Source: Clostridium putrefaciens (GTDB lineage Bacteria > Bacillota > Clostridia > Clostridiales > Clostridiaceae). From it: a stretch of 64,000 nucleotides of DNA. Shown piece after piece: positions 9,566 to 17,918 of the stretch. The notes beneath the pieces are model-generated. The model was given only the letters and a program-made list of their open reading frames with translations. It was not told where the DNA came from and did no database searches. Location: positions 1,426,001 through 1,490,000 of the forward strand of contig NZ_UFWZ01000001.1 in assembly GCF_900461105.1 (NCBI RefSeq), written 5' to 3'. Positions within the stretch are counted from its first letter, which is position 1, and every line of letters starts with the position of its first letter. The position numbers and the translations under genes were made by a program.

Positions 9566-9640
9566 GGCGCTATAGCCAAGTGGTAAGGCAAAGGTCTGCA
9601 AAACCTTTATTCCCCGGTTCAAATCCGGGTGGCGCCTCCA
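9566..9640 (+). tRNA. tRNA-Cys (anticodon GCA), island integration site
   Basis: A 75-base cloverleaf with encoded CCA; acceptor GGCGCTA / TGGCGCC, anticodon loop TCTGCAA with GCA. Its last 25 bases plus TAA are repeated 11 kb downstream, marking it as the attachment site of the adjacent island; the gene itself is intact. Confidence 0.96.
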
Positions 9641-9643
9641 TAA
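9616..9643 (+). repeat. Left attachment repeat (attL), inside tRNA-Cys
   Basis: A 28-bp sequence starting GGTTCAAATCCGGGTGGCGC and ending TCCATAA, made of the tRNA-Cys T-arm, acceptor and CCA. It is identical to 20652-20679. Confidence 0.92.
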
Positions 9644-9644
9644 C

Positions 9645-9681
9645 AAAACCCTTGAAACTACAATGTTTCAAGGGTTTTATT
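9645..9681. terminator. Hairpin terminator after tRNA-Cys (island side)
   Basis: Perfect 14-bp arms AAAACCCTTGAAAC / GTTTCAAGGGTTTT around TACAAT. T runs occur on both strands, so it can end the tRNA transcript rightward and the sigma-like gene leftward. It is brought in by the island, since the native terminator is at 20707. Confidence 0.85.
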
Positions 9682-10172
9682 AATTTCATAATCTTTATTT
9701 ACCTTAAAGAAGACACATTCTAAAAGTTCCCTTTCACTAGGAGATAATTTACTCATTAAACTTTTTAGTTTAGAACTATATAGCATATCAGAAATATAGT
9801 CAGCCATATCATTTATATCACTTGTTAGTACATTTTCAAGATGGCCATCTAATATGAAAGCTCCTGGACCTTGAGTTTTTTCTCTTCTAACAGATATCCT
9901 AATTAAATTATTTACTGAGTTTTAATAGCATTGGTAGCATAGGCCACAAATCTATGTTTATCACAATCATATACCTTAATGCACTTAAAAAGTGTTCCGT
10001 AACATTCATTTTTTATATCTTCAAATTCATAGGAATTTATAAAGGATTTCTTAGAAAGATTTAGTATAAAGGGAGTAAATTCAGCTGATAGTTCTTCTTT
10101 TGCAGAAAGGTATCCATTTTTAGCTAGTTTAACTAAATTTTCAAATTTAACATAATACATAAATTTTACCAC
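9658..10172 (-). pseudogene. Phage/UviA-like sigma-70 family factor, frameshifted
   Basis: The N-terminal 86 residues (start MVKFMYYVKFENLVKLAKNG; region FEDIKNECYGTLFKCIKVYD) resemble the small sigma-70-like regulators of clostridial phages and bacteriocin loci (UviA/TcdR type). The frame ends at AIKTQ-stop near 9915. A second frame continues immediately with NNLIRISVRREKTQGPGAF and a C-terminal DNA-binding-like segment (KLSPSERELLECVFFK) to a stop at 9658-9660, inside the loop of the adjacent terminator. A single indel near 9915-9920 therefore broke a protein of about 170 residues. It is the outermost gene of the island. Family assignment is by resemblance; a generic helix-turn-helix protein is the alternative. 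Confidence 0.65.
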
Positions 10173-10231
10173 CTTCCTTTTCTAGAATATATGCTTTGAA
10201 GGCATATATTCTAGTTGAAGAGGTGATGAAA

Positions 10232-10760
10232 ATGAGTAAAAATTTAACTTTAGCCATTGATGTTGGCCACAATGTAGATTTTGATGGAGGAGTTGTTGGT
10301 ATAAGGGATGAAAATAGCTTGAATTATGAGGTTGGTACTAAGCTAATTGAAGAATGTAGAACTGCATAAATAAATGTAATTAACTGTACACCAAGTAGTT
10401 CTACAAGTTTATATGATTCTTTAAGCCAAAGGACAAATGCAGCAAATAATAATGTTGCTGATTTCTTTATATCTATCCATCATAATGTAACCTTAGGAGG
10501 ACATGGATGGCTATGATACTTCAAAAGTAGCACATGCAATATTTATAGGCATCTGTAAAGCTTTCGATATTCATATGCAATAACAACAAGAAAAAGAACA
10601 GGAGCCAGTTTCAGATTCAATATACTACACTGTGGTACAGGGGGATACTTTGTGGGCTATATCAAAAAGATATGGAGTAACATTAAAGGATATTGTTAGT
10701 TTGAATGATATTCCCAATGTGAATTTAATAATACCAGGACAAAAAATAGGGGTAAAATAA
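10232..10760 (+). pseudogene. N-acetylmuramoyl-L-alanine amidase with LysM, remnant
   Basis: Remnant of a phage-type cell-wall hydrolase. The start MSKNLTLAIDVGHNVDFDGG matches the amidase_3 fold with its first zinc histidine (DVGHN). The frame has a TAA at 10367, then resumes with INVINCTPSSSTSLYDSLSQ and FFISIHHN (second zinc site), breaks again near 10515, and ends in an intact LysM repeat (YYTVVQGDTLWAISKRYGVT ... IIPGQKIGVK). Most of the catalytic C-terminus is deleted. AGAGGTGAT precedes the start. With the sigma-like gene it suggests the island descends from a prophage or a phage-derived bacteriocin locus. Confidence 0.8.
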
Positions 10761-10790
10761 GCATCAGTGGGTGAGACCACATTTAATAAA

Positions 10791-10828
10791 AAAAGCTATT
10801 GAGCCCATTAAAGTTCAATAGCTTTTTA
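10791..10828 (+). terminator. Terminator after the amidase remnant
   Basis: 12-bp arms AAAAGCTATTGA / TCAATAGCTTTT with a 12-base loop and TTTTT, 30 bp after the LysM stop. Confidence 0.85.
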
Positions 10829-11217
10829 ATCTTTTAAGTTAATAATTTGGGATATTTCTATTTTCAAATATAAATTGTTTTACTTCGACTTTGGTGAGAA
10901 GCAAAACAATTGTAACACGTGATAATTGTTTTGAAGAAAAAAGTAAAAGAATTATGCAATTAGAAGATGAAAATATAATTTCAGATACAGAAAAGATATA
11001 ATCACTTGATTTATTCAATCTACGTTTAGAGTTTTAATATTTGAAGAGTCAGAAAAAAATTTCAGTGGTAGTTACTGGAAAACAATGTTTTTAAAAAATA
11101 AAATGTACGTTATATTAAATCATGTAGATTAAGAAAAATATTTAATTTAGTGATCTATGAAAAATAAATTTTAACTTTCGCTACGATTAGAGGGTCGGTT
11201 GAAGTTTCTACAATTTA
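10829..11217. other. Gene-free island segment with hairpin
   Basis: No gene could be recognised. At about 10873-10913 a 14-bp imperfect inverted repeat (AATTGTTTTACTTC / GAAGCAAAACAATT) forms a hairpin, and AATTGTTTT occurs a third time at about 10923. A short open stretch downstream (NCFEEKSKRIMQLEDEN) has no start and is probably the tail of a lost gene. Confidence 0.5.
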
Positions 11218-11637
11218 TTATTGTAGTTTATTATTTAACTTTATAAGGTTAAGGCTTTTAATAATAACACCAAAAGCAATAAGCATTAAAACATAGCTTG
11301 AGGAAAAACTAATAACCATATTAAAATCATTTGGTAAATTTATAAATTTTATAAAAACAAATATCATATTAAAAAGAAGAAATATAGTTGTAAGTACATT
11401 AATAATATTATTACAAATAGAATTAATTTTATTAAATTTAGTTAAAAATACAATTATAATGCAGTATATTGAATAATATAAAAAAACAATCCATTTTTCA
11501 CTCACAGAAGTTTTTATATCTCGTGGTAATAATTGTAAATCAAATATGTTATTGCAATATTTTAATGCAGTTATCCCTATAAAAATTGAAATAATAAAAA
11601 AAAACATTTTAGATATTGTATATAATTTTTTTCTCAT
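11218..11637 (-). CDS. Small hypothetical membrane protein (possible immunity protein)
   Basis: A 139-residue, very hydrophobic protein with four likely membrane helices (about 9-29, 49-68, 80-100 and 110-128) and a basic C-terminus. No conserved motif or family is recognised. It is the third gene of a leftward set after the bacteriocin precursor and the 128-residue membrane protein, with AAGGAG before its ATG. Small multi-helix membrane proteins next to a double-glycine peptide are often immunity proteins; that role is inferred only from position. A cruciform hairpin separates it from the gene upstream. Confidence 0.6.
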   Translation of the reverse strand: MRKKLYTISKMFFFIISIFIGITALKYCNNIFDLQLLPRDIKTSVSEKWIVFLYYSIYCIIIVFLTKFNKINSICNNIINVLTTIFLLFNMIFVFIKFINLPNDFNMVISFSSSYVLMLIAFGVIIKSLNLIKLNNKLQ

Positions 11638-11676
11638 AGAAAATATTACTCCTTTTTCATATTTTTTTCAATATAG

Positions 11677-11742
11677 AATATCCCCCTTTTAAATAGATTT
11701 TAACAGTATCTTTATACTGTATATACTTAAAAAGGGGATATT
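11677..11742. repeat. Long imperfect hairpin between the two membrane-protein genes
   Basis: Outer arms AATATCCCCCTTTT and AAAAAGGGGATATT pair with one mismatch; inside is a second perfect stem ACAGTAT/ATACTGT. It lies just upstream of the 139-residue protein's ribosome site and could attenuate or terminate transcription between the two genes. Confidence 0.7.
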
Positions 11743-11785
11743 GATTTTAAGGTATATAGGGGGTTGAATATTTAATTTTACCCCA

Positions 11786-12172
11786 TTACTTAGATTGCAT
11801 ATACAAATATAATAATTGCCTTATTGTACTTAAATTATTTTGAATCGATATATTTCGTAATATCTCCCAAAGAAATATTGCTAATAATAAAAAACATAAA
11901 GAAGTTACTTGAACTATATTTAAAGAAGCAATATTAAAAAAAAGTACAACAGACATAGTAGTTAAAATTGCATAGACAATAGTTAAAAAAGTCTCACGTT
12001 TTATTTTGCCAGAGTTTATAATATAATTTATTTTGTTGTTTTCTAAAGTAATTTCTATTGTTGTTTTAAAATCTAACTTGGTTGTTATTGTTTTTTCCTG
12101 TTTAACTGTATCAAAACCTGATTTTTCAAGAATATCATATACAGTTTCAATGTTTATATTTTTAAAATTCAT
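11786..12172 (-). CDS. Hypothetical protein with cytoplasmic domain and two membrane helices
   Basis: A 128-residue protein not assigned to a family. The first 60 residues are polar (MNFKNINIETVYDILEKSGF, with alternating charged strands), followed by two hydrophobic helices (about 62-82 and 88-106) and a short C-terminal tail. GAGGTG precedes the start on the minus strand. It begins 47 bp after the end of the bacteriocin precursor in the same direction, so a co-transcribed immunity or accessory role is possible but unproven. Confidence 0.6.
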   Translation of the reverse strand: MNFKNINIETVYDILEKSGFDTVKQEKTITTKLDFKTTIEITLENNKINYIINSGKIKRETFLTIVYAILTTMSVVLFFNIASLNIVQVTSLCFLLLAIFLWEILRNISIQNNLSTIRQLLYLYMQSK

Positions 12173-12218
12173 TCGAACACCTCAAATATATAATATTATT
12201 TTAATAGAATTAAAATAA

Positions 12219-12428
12219 TTATTGATTAATTGAACCGTATAAAATTCCGCCGCCTGTTACTGCAAGACCAGCTCCACCTAGTTGACCACCAGGTATCGCA
12301 CATGCTAATCCACCAAGAATAGTTATTCCACCACCAACAACTACACCCTTCTAATTAACACCACCGTCAATTGTACATAAATCATCATTTTGTAATGTTT
12401 CAAATTTAGAATTGTTTAAATTTCGCAT
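12219..12428 (-). pseudogene. Double-glycine bacteriocin precursor with internal amber codon
   Basis: The frame starts MRNLNNSKFETLQNDDLCTI and continues DGG: a class II bacteriocin leader of 23 residues with the double-glycine site used by C39 exporters. The predicted mature part begins V-N, then a TAG at 12351-12353, then an open glycine-rich stretch of 43 residues (KGVVVGGGITILGGLACAIP ... GGGILYGSINQ) ending in TAA. The hydrophobic Gly-rich composition with GxxxG-like spacing fits a two-peptide or Blp-like bacteriocin. AGAGGT lies upstream of the ATG. Because the mature region is otherwise well kept, the nonsense change looks recent. The cognate exporter lies at 14.2-17.9 kb on the other strand. 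Confidence 0.82.
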
Positions 12429-12557
12429 AAATAATACCTCTATATAAAATTATTAATTAAGAAAAATATACCATGTAATATTATTGAAGTCAAGGTTAAA
12501 TAAAGTTAGAGTATAATTTTAGTAGGCAGAACTAGTATAAAAAACTATATAAATAAA

Positions 12558-12579
12558 AGGAGATGCAAAAACATCTCCT
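12558..12579 (-). terminator. Hairpin terminator facing left
   Basis: Arms AGGAGATG / CATCTCCT with loop CAAAAA; read on the minus strand it is followed by TTTATTTA. It would block leftward transcription from the transposase region. Confidence 0.6.
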
Positions 12580-12640
12580 AAGTACATAAATTATCCATTA
12601 TAATTTTATTATCTAGACAAAACTGAATGGAGTTGAATTT

Positions 12641-14072
12641 ATGTATAATGTTAGTTTAAATGAAAACGGCTTAACTTTCAAGGAAATAGAGAAAAAGATT
12701 TATAAGATAGTTTGTGATGAAGCCTGCAATGTTTTAAAAAGTGTGTTGGAAACTTTAGATGAAAAGATACTTAAAGAAAGAGATATTAAAGTATATAGAA
12801 ATAGGTACTTAAAAAGACTTGTTTAAGAACGATTATGGGGATGTTGAATATTCAAGACGTATCTATCAGTTTGAACTTGAAGATGGTAAAACAGCTACTA
12901 AGTTCCTTTTAGATGAGTATCTAGGCATGGACACTATAGGGAATGTATCTATAAATCTTGTAGAAACTATTTTAACAAACGTGTCAGAAGTATCTTTTGG
13001 AAAAACAGCCGAAAATATAAAAACAATGTGTAATCAGGAAATTAGTGCTCAAGGAGTTTGGAACATAGTTCAAACGGTTGGAGAAAAGATAAATGAACTA
13101 GAAAAGCGTAAGATTGAACTAAATAAAAAAGGTGCGTTGAAAGGCAAAAAGGAAGTACCAGTTCTATTTCAGGAGCAAGACGGGGTATGGTTATCCATTC
13201 AGGGAAAAGATAGACCAAAGGGTAAGAATAGAAAAAAAGAACTTAAATTAGCAGTATCTTATACAGGTTGGAAGTTGCGTCCAGGCAGTAAAAAAGAATA
13301 TGCTGTTATTGATAAAACTGTTTGTGCAAGTTTTAATAGTTCTAGCCACTTTAAAAAAGTTGCGGAAGCAACCATTGCTGAAAAATATAATGTTGATGAA
13401 ATAGAAACTAGGATATTAAATGGAGATGGCGCAAAGTGGATAAAAGCAACCTGTGAAGATCAAGATATACACTTTGAGTTGGATCCATTTCATATTAGCC
13501 AAGCAATTATTCGAAAAGTAAGTGATCAAGTGATTCTTAGACTTAGGTGGAGTTTGCTTATAAGGAATACATATCTCCATCAAAGTCTTAGAAGAACTTA
13601 TCCAGGGGCGTAGCAGCCGTCATCCCCATCTTGAAGAGGATAGGGGCGTTACGGATGGTAGCCATCGGATAAAAAAGAACAGAAAGTCTTATTGAAGTTA
13701 TTTAGGCAAGGAAAAGTTGATGAAGGATTAGAATTAATTGTTGACATGATGATAGAAAATAATAAAGATGAAGTTGTTTTTAAAAAACTTACAGAACTAT
13801 ACGACTATTTTGTGCATAATAAAGAGGGGCTAGTTCCATATAAATTAAGAGACAATATAACTATGCCTACGGCACCCGAAGGCCTTATAGATACTGTAAT
13901 TCTTGAAATACCTTTATCCGCTTCCGCGGTTAATAAAAAGGGTACGAAATCTAAAGAATATAAGATACATACCGCACCTATTCCTTATAGTGGGGACCCG
14001 GTTAGTTTAGGAAGAAAGGTAATGCAAAAACTTTGTGGATTAAAAGGATTTGGAAGTTTTAGCTACAATTAG
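12641..14072 (+). pseudogene. ISLre2-family (UPF0236) transposase, broken
   Basis: Transposase relic in three pieces. Piece 1 (12641-12826) has the usual N-terminus (MYNVSLNENGLTFKEIEKKI). A frameshift near 12812-12822 leads into piece 2 (DYGDVEYSRRIYQFELEDGK, later LKLAVSYTGWK and ILNGDGAKWIK with the DDE-type Asp region, then FELDPFHISQAII), which is cut at codon 236 by a 144-bp insertion ending in KKEQKVLLKLFRQGK, where the original frame resumes exactly. Piece 3 continues to about 13880; its last 60 residues (IDTVILEIPLSASAVNKKG onward) do not look like the family C-terminus. No clear terminal repeats were found. The element lies between the bacteriocin precursor and its exporter. Confidence 0.85.
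13527..13670 (+). ncRNA. 144-bp structured insert, omega-RNA/HEARO-like stand-alone element
   Basis: This insert interrupts the transposase cleanly: joining GTAAGTGAT (to 13526) to AAAAAAGAACAG (from 13671) restores the frame K-V-S-D-K-K-E-Q. It is much richer in GC than its surroundings and folds strongly: 34-44 with 83-93 (last two digits after 135), GGTGGAG/CTCCATC at 13546-13552/13575-13581, CCCCATC/GAT-A-GGGG at 13624-13630/13639-13646 inside CCGT/ACGG, and a 3' GATGG-TAG-CCATC hairpin at 13654-13666. It ends exactly at ATAAA, the sequence next to which HEARO elements integrate and a known IscB target-adjacent motif. No ORF is inside. The junction is ambiguous over GAT. The class assignment is inference; another IS605-like or MITE element is possible. 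Confidence 0.55.
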
Positions 14073-14239
14073 AAGTAAAAATGGGTAGGGTAAATTATAA
14101 ATACCCCATGTAAAGTAATGGATAATAAATTAAATAAAATAGATGCCCACTTTTACTTGATTCAAACTTAAATAAATAAAATTTTGTAATTTAATGCATT
14201 TTAGTGTACAATTATGTCATATATTATATTAAAGAGGAG

Positions 14240-16466
14240 ATGACAATTATAAAAAAAAAGCAAATTTGAAAAATATATATGTATAAAACAACATGACATT
14301 AAAGACTGTGGATGTGCTTGTTTAGTTACTATATGTAAACAGCATGGATTAAAGTATCCTATATCAAAGATAAGAGAAGTTGCTGGAACTGATAAACAAG
14401 GAACTAGTGCATTTGGAATAATTAAGGCTGCAGAACAGCTAGGATTTACAGCTAAAGGGGTTAATGTCAATAAACCTGATGATATATTTACTGAGTTCCC
14501 ACTTCCGGCTATTGCACATGTTGTAGTAGATGGATCACTACTTCATTATGTTGTTATACATAAAATAACTAAGGAGCAAATAATAGTTGCCGATCCTGCT
14601 AAAGGAATTGTTAAATATAAACCTGAAGACTTCTTTAAAATATGGACAGGCATAATACTTTTAATGACACCAACAACAAAGTTTACTAAAGGAAATGAAA
14701 CAAAGGGTTTATTTAATAGATTCTTTTCCTTACTTAAACCTCAAAAAAGACTTTTGGTTAATATATTTTTAGCATCAATACTTATAACTATTTTAGGTAT
14801 AGGTGGCTCATTTTATTTTAAGTTTTTATTAGATGACATAGTTCCTAATAATTTAACAACAACATTACATATTTTTTCTATAGGTATAGTGTTACTTACA
14901 GTATTTAAGGTATTAACAGAAGCATTTAGAACTCAACTTTTAATACATTTAGGTCAAAAGTTAGATATTCCATTAATGCTTGGTTATTATAATCATGTTA
15001 TAAATCTTCCAATGAACTTTTTTGGAACTAGAGAAGTTGGCGAGATTATTTCAAGATTTAATGATGCTTCAAAAATAAGAGATGCAATCTCAGGTGCAAC
15101 GTTAACTATGATGATAGATACCTTTATGGTGATTATAGGAGGTATAATCCTCTATAATCAAAATCACACTTTATTTGCACTGACAATAATACCAGTTATA
15201 CTTTATGGAATTATAGTTTTTAGTTTTAAAAAAGCTATTGAAGAAGTGAATAGAGAAACTATGCAAAGTAATGCAAAGCTTACGTCTTATTTGGTAGAGT
15301 CTTTAAATGGTATAGAAACAGTTAAGGCATTTAATGCTGAGAGAGAAGTTAATTTGGAAACTGAAAAAAGATTTGTTAAACTTATAAAAAATGTATTTAA
15401 AAATGGATTTATAAATAATTTACAGGGATCTTTAAAAAGTGGAGTAAAAGCAATATTTGCTATAGTAATTTTATGGCTTGGAGGAATGCAAGTTTTAAAG
15501 GGCAATATATCTATGGGAGAGCTATTAACCTTCAATGCTTTACTTGCTTATTTTTTAAGTCCTATTGAAAATATTATAAACTTACAACCAATGCTTCAAA
15601 CTGCTGTAGTTGCAGGGGAAAGACTTGGAGAAATACTAGACTTAGAACTTGAAAAGAGTGTTGATGAAGATAAGAAAATAAATCCACAATCTTTAAAGGG
15701 CACTATTGAATTTAAAGGTGTAGATTTTAGATATGGAACAAGACAACTAGTTTTAAAGGATATTAATTTTAATATTAAACCAGGAGAAAAAATAGCTCTG
15801 GTAGGAGAAAGTGGATCAGGTAAAACAACTTTAGTTAAAATCCTTATGAAGTTTTATGAACATGAGAAGGGTGAACTTTTAATTAGTGGATACAACATAA
15901 AAGATATTAATATTGAATCACTAAGAGATAAGATAGCTTATATATCTCAAGAAACCTTTTTATTTAATGGTACGATTATAGAAAATATGTCATTAGGTAA
16001 TCCATATTTAACATATGAGGAGATAATAGAAGCATGTAAAAAAGCTCAGATACATGATTTTGTAAATTCTCTGCCTTTAAGATATAACACTATGATTGAA
16101 GAAAATGGGTCAAACTTTTCAGGTGGACAAAAACAAAGATTTTCTATAGCAAGAGCCATACTTAGAAAGCCTGAAATATTAATAATGGATGAAGCTACTA
16201 GTAGTTTAGATTCTATAACAGAAAAATCCATAGAAAAAACTATGAATGAATTTAGTGAAGGAATAACTACCATAGTAATAGCTCATAGATTAAGTACTAT
16301 TATGAGATGTGATACTATTTATGTTATGGATAAGGGAGAAATTAAAGAAAGTGGTAGTCATAAAGATTTATTAAAAACAGGTGGTATGTACTATGAACTA
16401 TGGAAAGACCAACTTCCTGAAGTGTACTATGAAGAAGTAGCGGCAACTAAGGAGGTGGGTAAATAA
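14240..16466 (+). CDS. C39-peptidase ABC exporter for double-glycine peptides, frame break in an A9 run
   Basis: Membrane exporter that cleaves double-glycine leaders and secretes the peptide. The N-terminal C39 domain has the catalytic Cys in KQHDIKDCGCACL, the His in LLHYVVIHK and the Asp in VADPAKG. Then come six membrane helices and an ATPase with Walker A GESGSGKTT, signature FSGGQKQRFSIARA and Walker B ILIMDEATS. The only plausible start, ATG at 14240 (after AAAGAGGAG), reads nine codons to a TGA. Loss of one A from the A9 run at 14251-14259 would give M-T-I-I-K-K-S-K-F-E-K-Y and a full protein of about 740 residues. From 14253 onward the frame is open to the stop. It is either a fresh mutation, a sequencing error or slippage-dependent. 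It overlaps the next gene by 1 bp. Confidence 0.85.
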
Positions 16467-17902
16467 TGAAATTTGTAGTTCAAGATATAAAAGATATTAC
16501 AGATAGCAGGGAATTATTAGAATCAAAGCCACATCATTTTACAAGTATATTTATCTACCTTGTTTTAACAATAATATGTAGTGCATTAGTGTGGTGCTGG
16601 TTTAGTGAAAAAGAACTAGTGGTTAAAACTAGTGGTATCGTAAGACCTAGTGAAGAAATATATAAAGTTGCTAATATGGCAACTAGCAAAGTTGAAAGTA
16701 TAAGTTTTAAAAATGGACAAGTAGTAAAATTAGGGGATATACTTTACACCTTAGAACATACTGAAATAGATTTGCAAAAAAAATCAATTGAAGAAAAAGC
16801 AGAAACTTTAAAGCAAGATGTAGAAAATTTAAAGAAATTGAAAAAATGTATTTTAGATGACAAAAATTATTTTGATAAAAATAATGAAAAGGAAAAAGAT
16901 TATTATAATAAATATTTAAATTATGAAAAAGGTAATAGTCTTTCACTTTCCGATTCTAACAGTATAGAAGATGCAAAAAATGATTTAAATTCAAAAATAG
17001 ATGCTTATGATTTACTACAAAAATCAGTAAATGAAGATAAAAGTTATGTACCGACAAATACACTGTATTCTGAACAATATAATAACTATAAAATCTCACA
17101 AAAGCAGTTTAAAGATAAAATAGAAGATGCCCAAAAGCTATATGATTATTTAAAGTTAAATAAGGATGCTGACAAAAATTCAGTTTTACAAGCTGAAAGT
17201 ACATTGAATTCTTGCAAAACTGAATTAGATAAGTTTACAAGTGATTATAAACTTAAAATTAATTCAACCATAGAAGAATTAAAAAGTAAAAATAAAGAAT
17301 TAGATAGTAGTTTAAACAAAATAAATGATACTGGAGCCTTAAACAAAGAAAAAAATAAATCCACAACTTCAGTACAAAATGATGACGGCATAAAAGCTAA
17401 TGAAGAGAAATTAAAGGATTTAGAAGAAAATTTAAAAGCAATAAATATGAGTATTGAAAAATGTACAATTAAAGCTTCAAATGATGGTATTTTAGATACT
17501 CAAGTTGATTTAAATATAGGTGATGTTGTCCAAGCAGGAACTATAGTTGCAAATATACTTCCAAATGAATCTAAATATAAAGTTAATTTATTTATAGCTG
17601 ATAAGGATATTGCAAATATAAAAGATGGGCAAAATATAAAATACAGCTTTCCATCATTACCTTACAAAGAATATGGATTTTTAAATGGAAAAGTAGAAAA
17701 AATAAGTGCTGATTCTAAGGTGAATAAATCAAATGGTATTAGTTTTTATACTGCTGAATCATATATTGATGTAAGTAAGGTATATAGCCATAAGGGAGAA
17801 GAATCAGAGATTAAAAATGGGATGACATGTGAAGCTCAAATTGTAACTAGAAAAGAAAAAATGCTTTACTATTTATTAGAAAAATTAAATCTAAAAGATT
17901 AA
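16466..17902 (+). CDS. Bacteriocin secretion accessory protein (HlyD/MesE-type)
   Basis: Membrane-fusion-like partner of the C39 exporter. The 478-residue protein has a short cytoplasmic N-terminus, one membrane helix (about 26-46, FTSIFIYLVLTIICSALVWC), a first biotinyl-lipoyl half (SGIVRPSEEIYKVANM ... KNGQVVKLGDILYTLEH), a long lysine/glutamate coiled coil (about 100-330), the second lipoyl half (IKASNDGILDTQVDLNIGDV) and a C-terminal beta domain. It starts at TAATG overlapping the exporter stop, so the two are translationally coupled. The frame is intact, in contrast to its neighbours. Confidence 0.88.
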   Translation: MKFVVQDIKDITDSRELLESKPHHFTSIFIYLVLTIICSALVWCWFSEKELVVKTSGIVRPSEEIYKVANMATSKVESISFKNGQVVKLGDILYTLEHTEIDLQKKSIEEKAETLKQDVENLKKLKKCILDDKNYFDKNNEKEKDYYNKYLNYEKGNSLSLSDSNSIEDAKNDLNSKIDAYDLLQKSVNEDKSYVPTNTLYSEQYNNYKISQKQFKDKIEDAQKLYDYLKLNKDADKNSVLQAESTLNSCKTELDKFTSDYKLKINSTIEELKSKNKELDSSLNKINDTGALNKEKNKSTTSVQNDDGIKANEEKLKDLEENLKAINMSIEKCTIKASNDGILDTQVDLNIGDVVQAGTIVANILPNESKYKVNLFIADKDIANIKDGQNIKYSFPSLPYKEYGFLNGKVEKISADSKVNKSNGISFYTAESYIDVSKVYSHKGEESEIKNGMTCEAQIVTRKEKMLYYLLEKLNLKD

Positions 17903-17918
17903 AAAGAAGAATTAAATT

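Noticed and set aside
10921-11010. Short open stretch NCFEEKSKRIMQLEDEN
   Set aside because: No start or ribosome site and no recognisable family; at most a gene relic.
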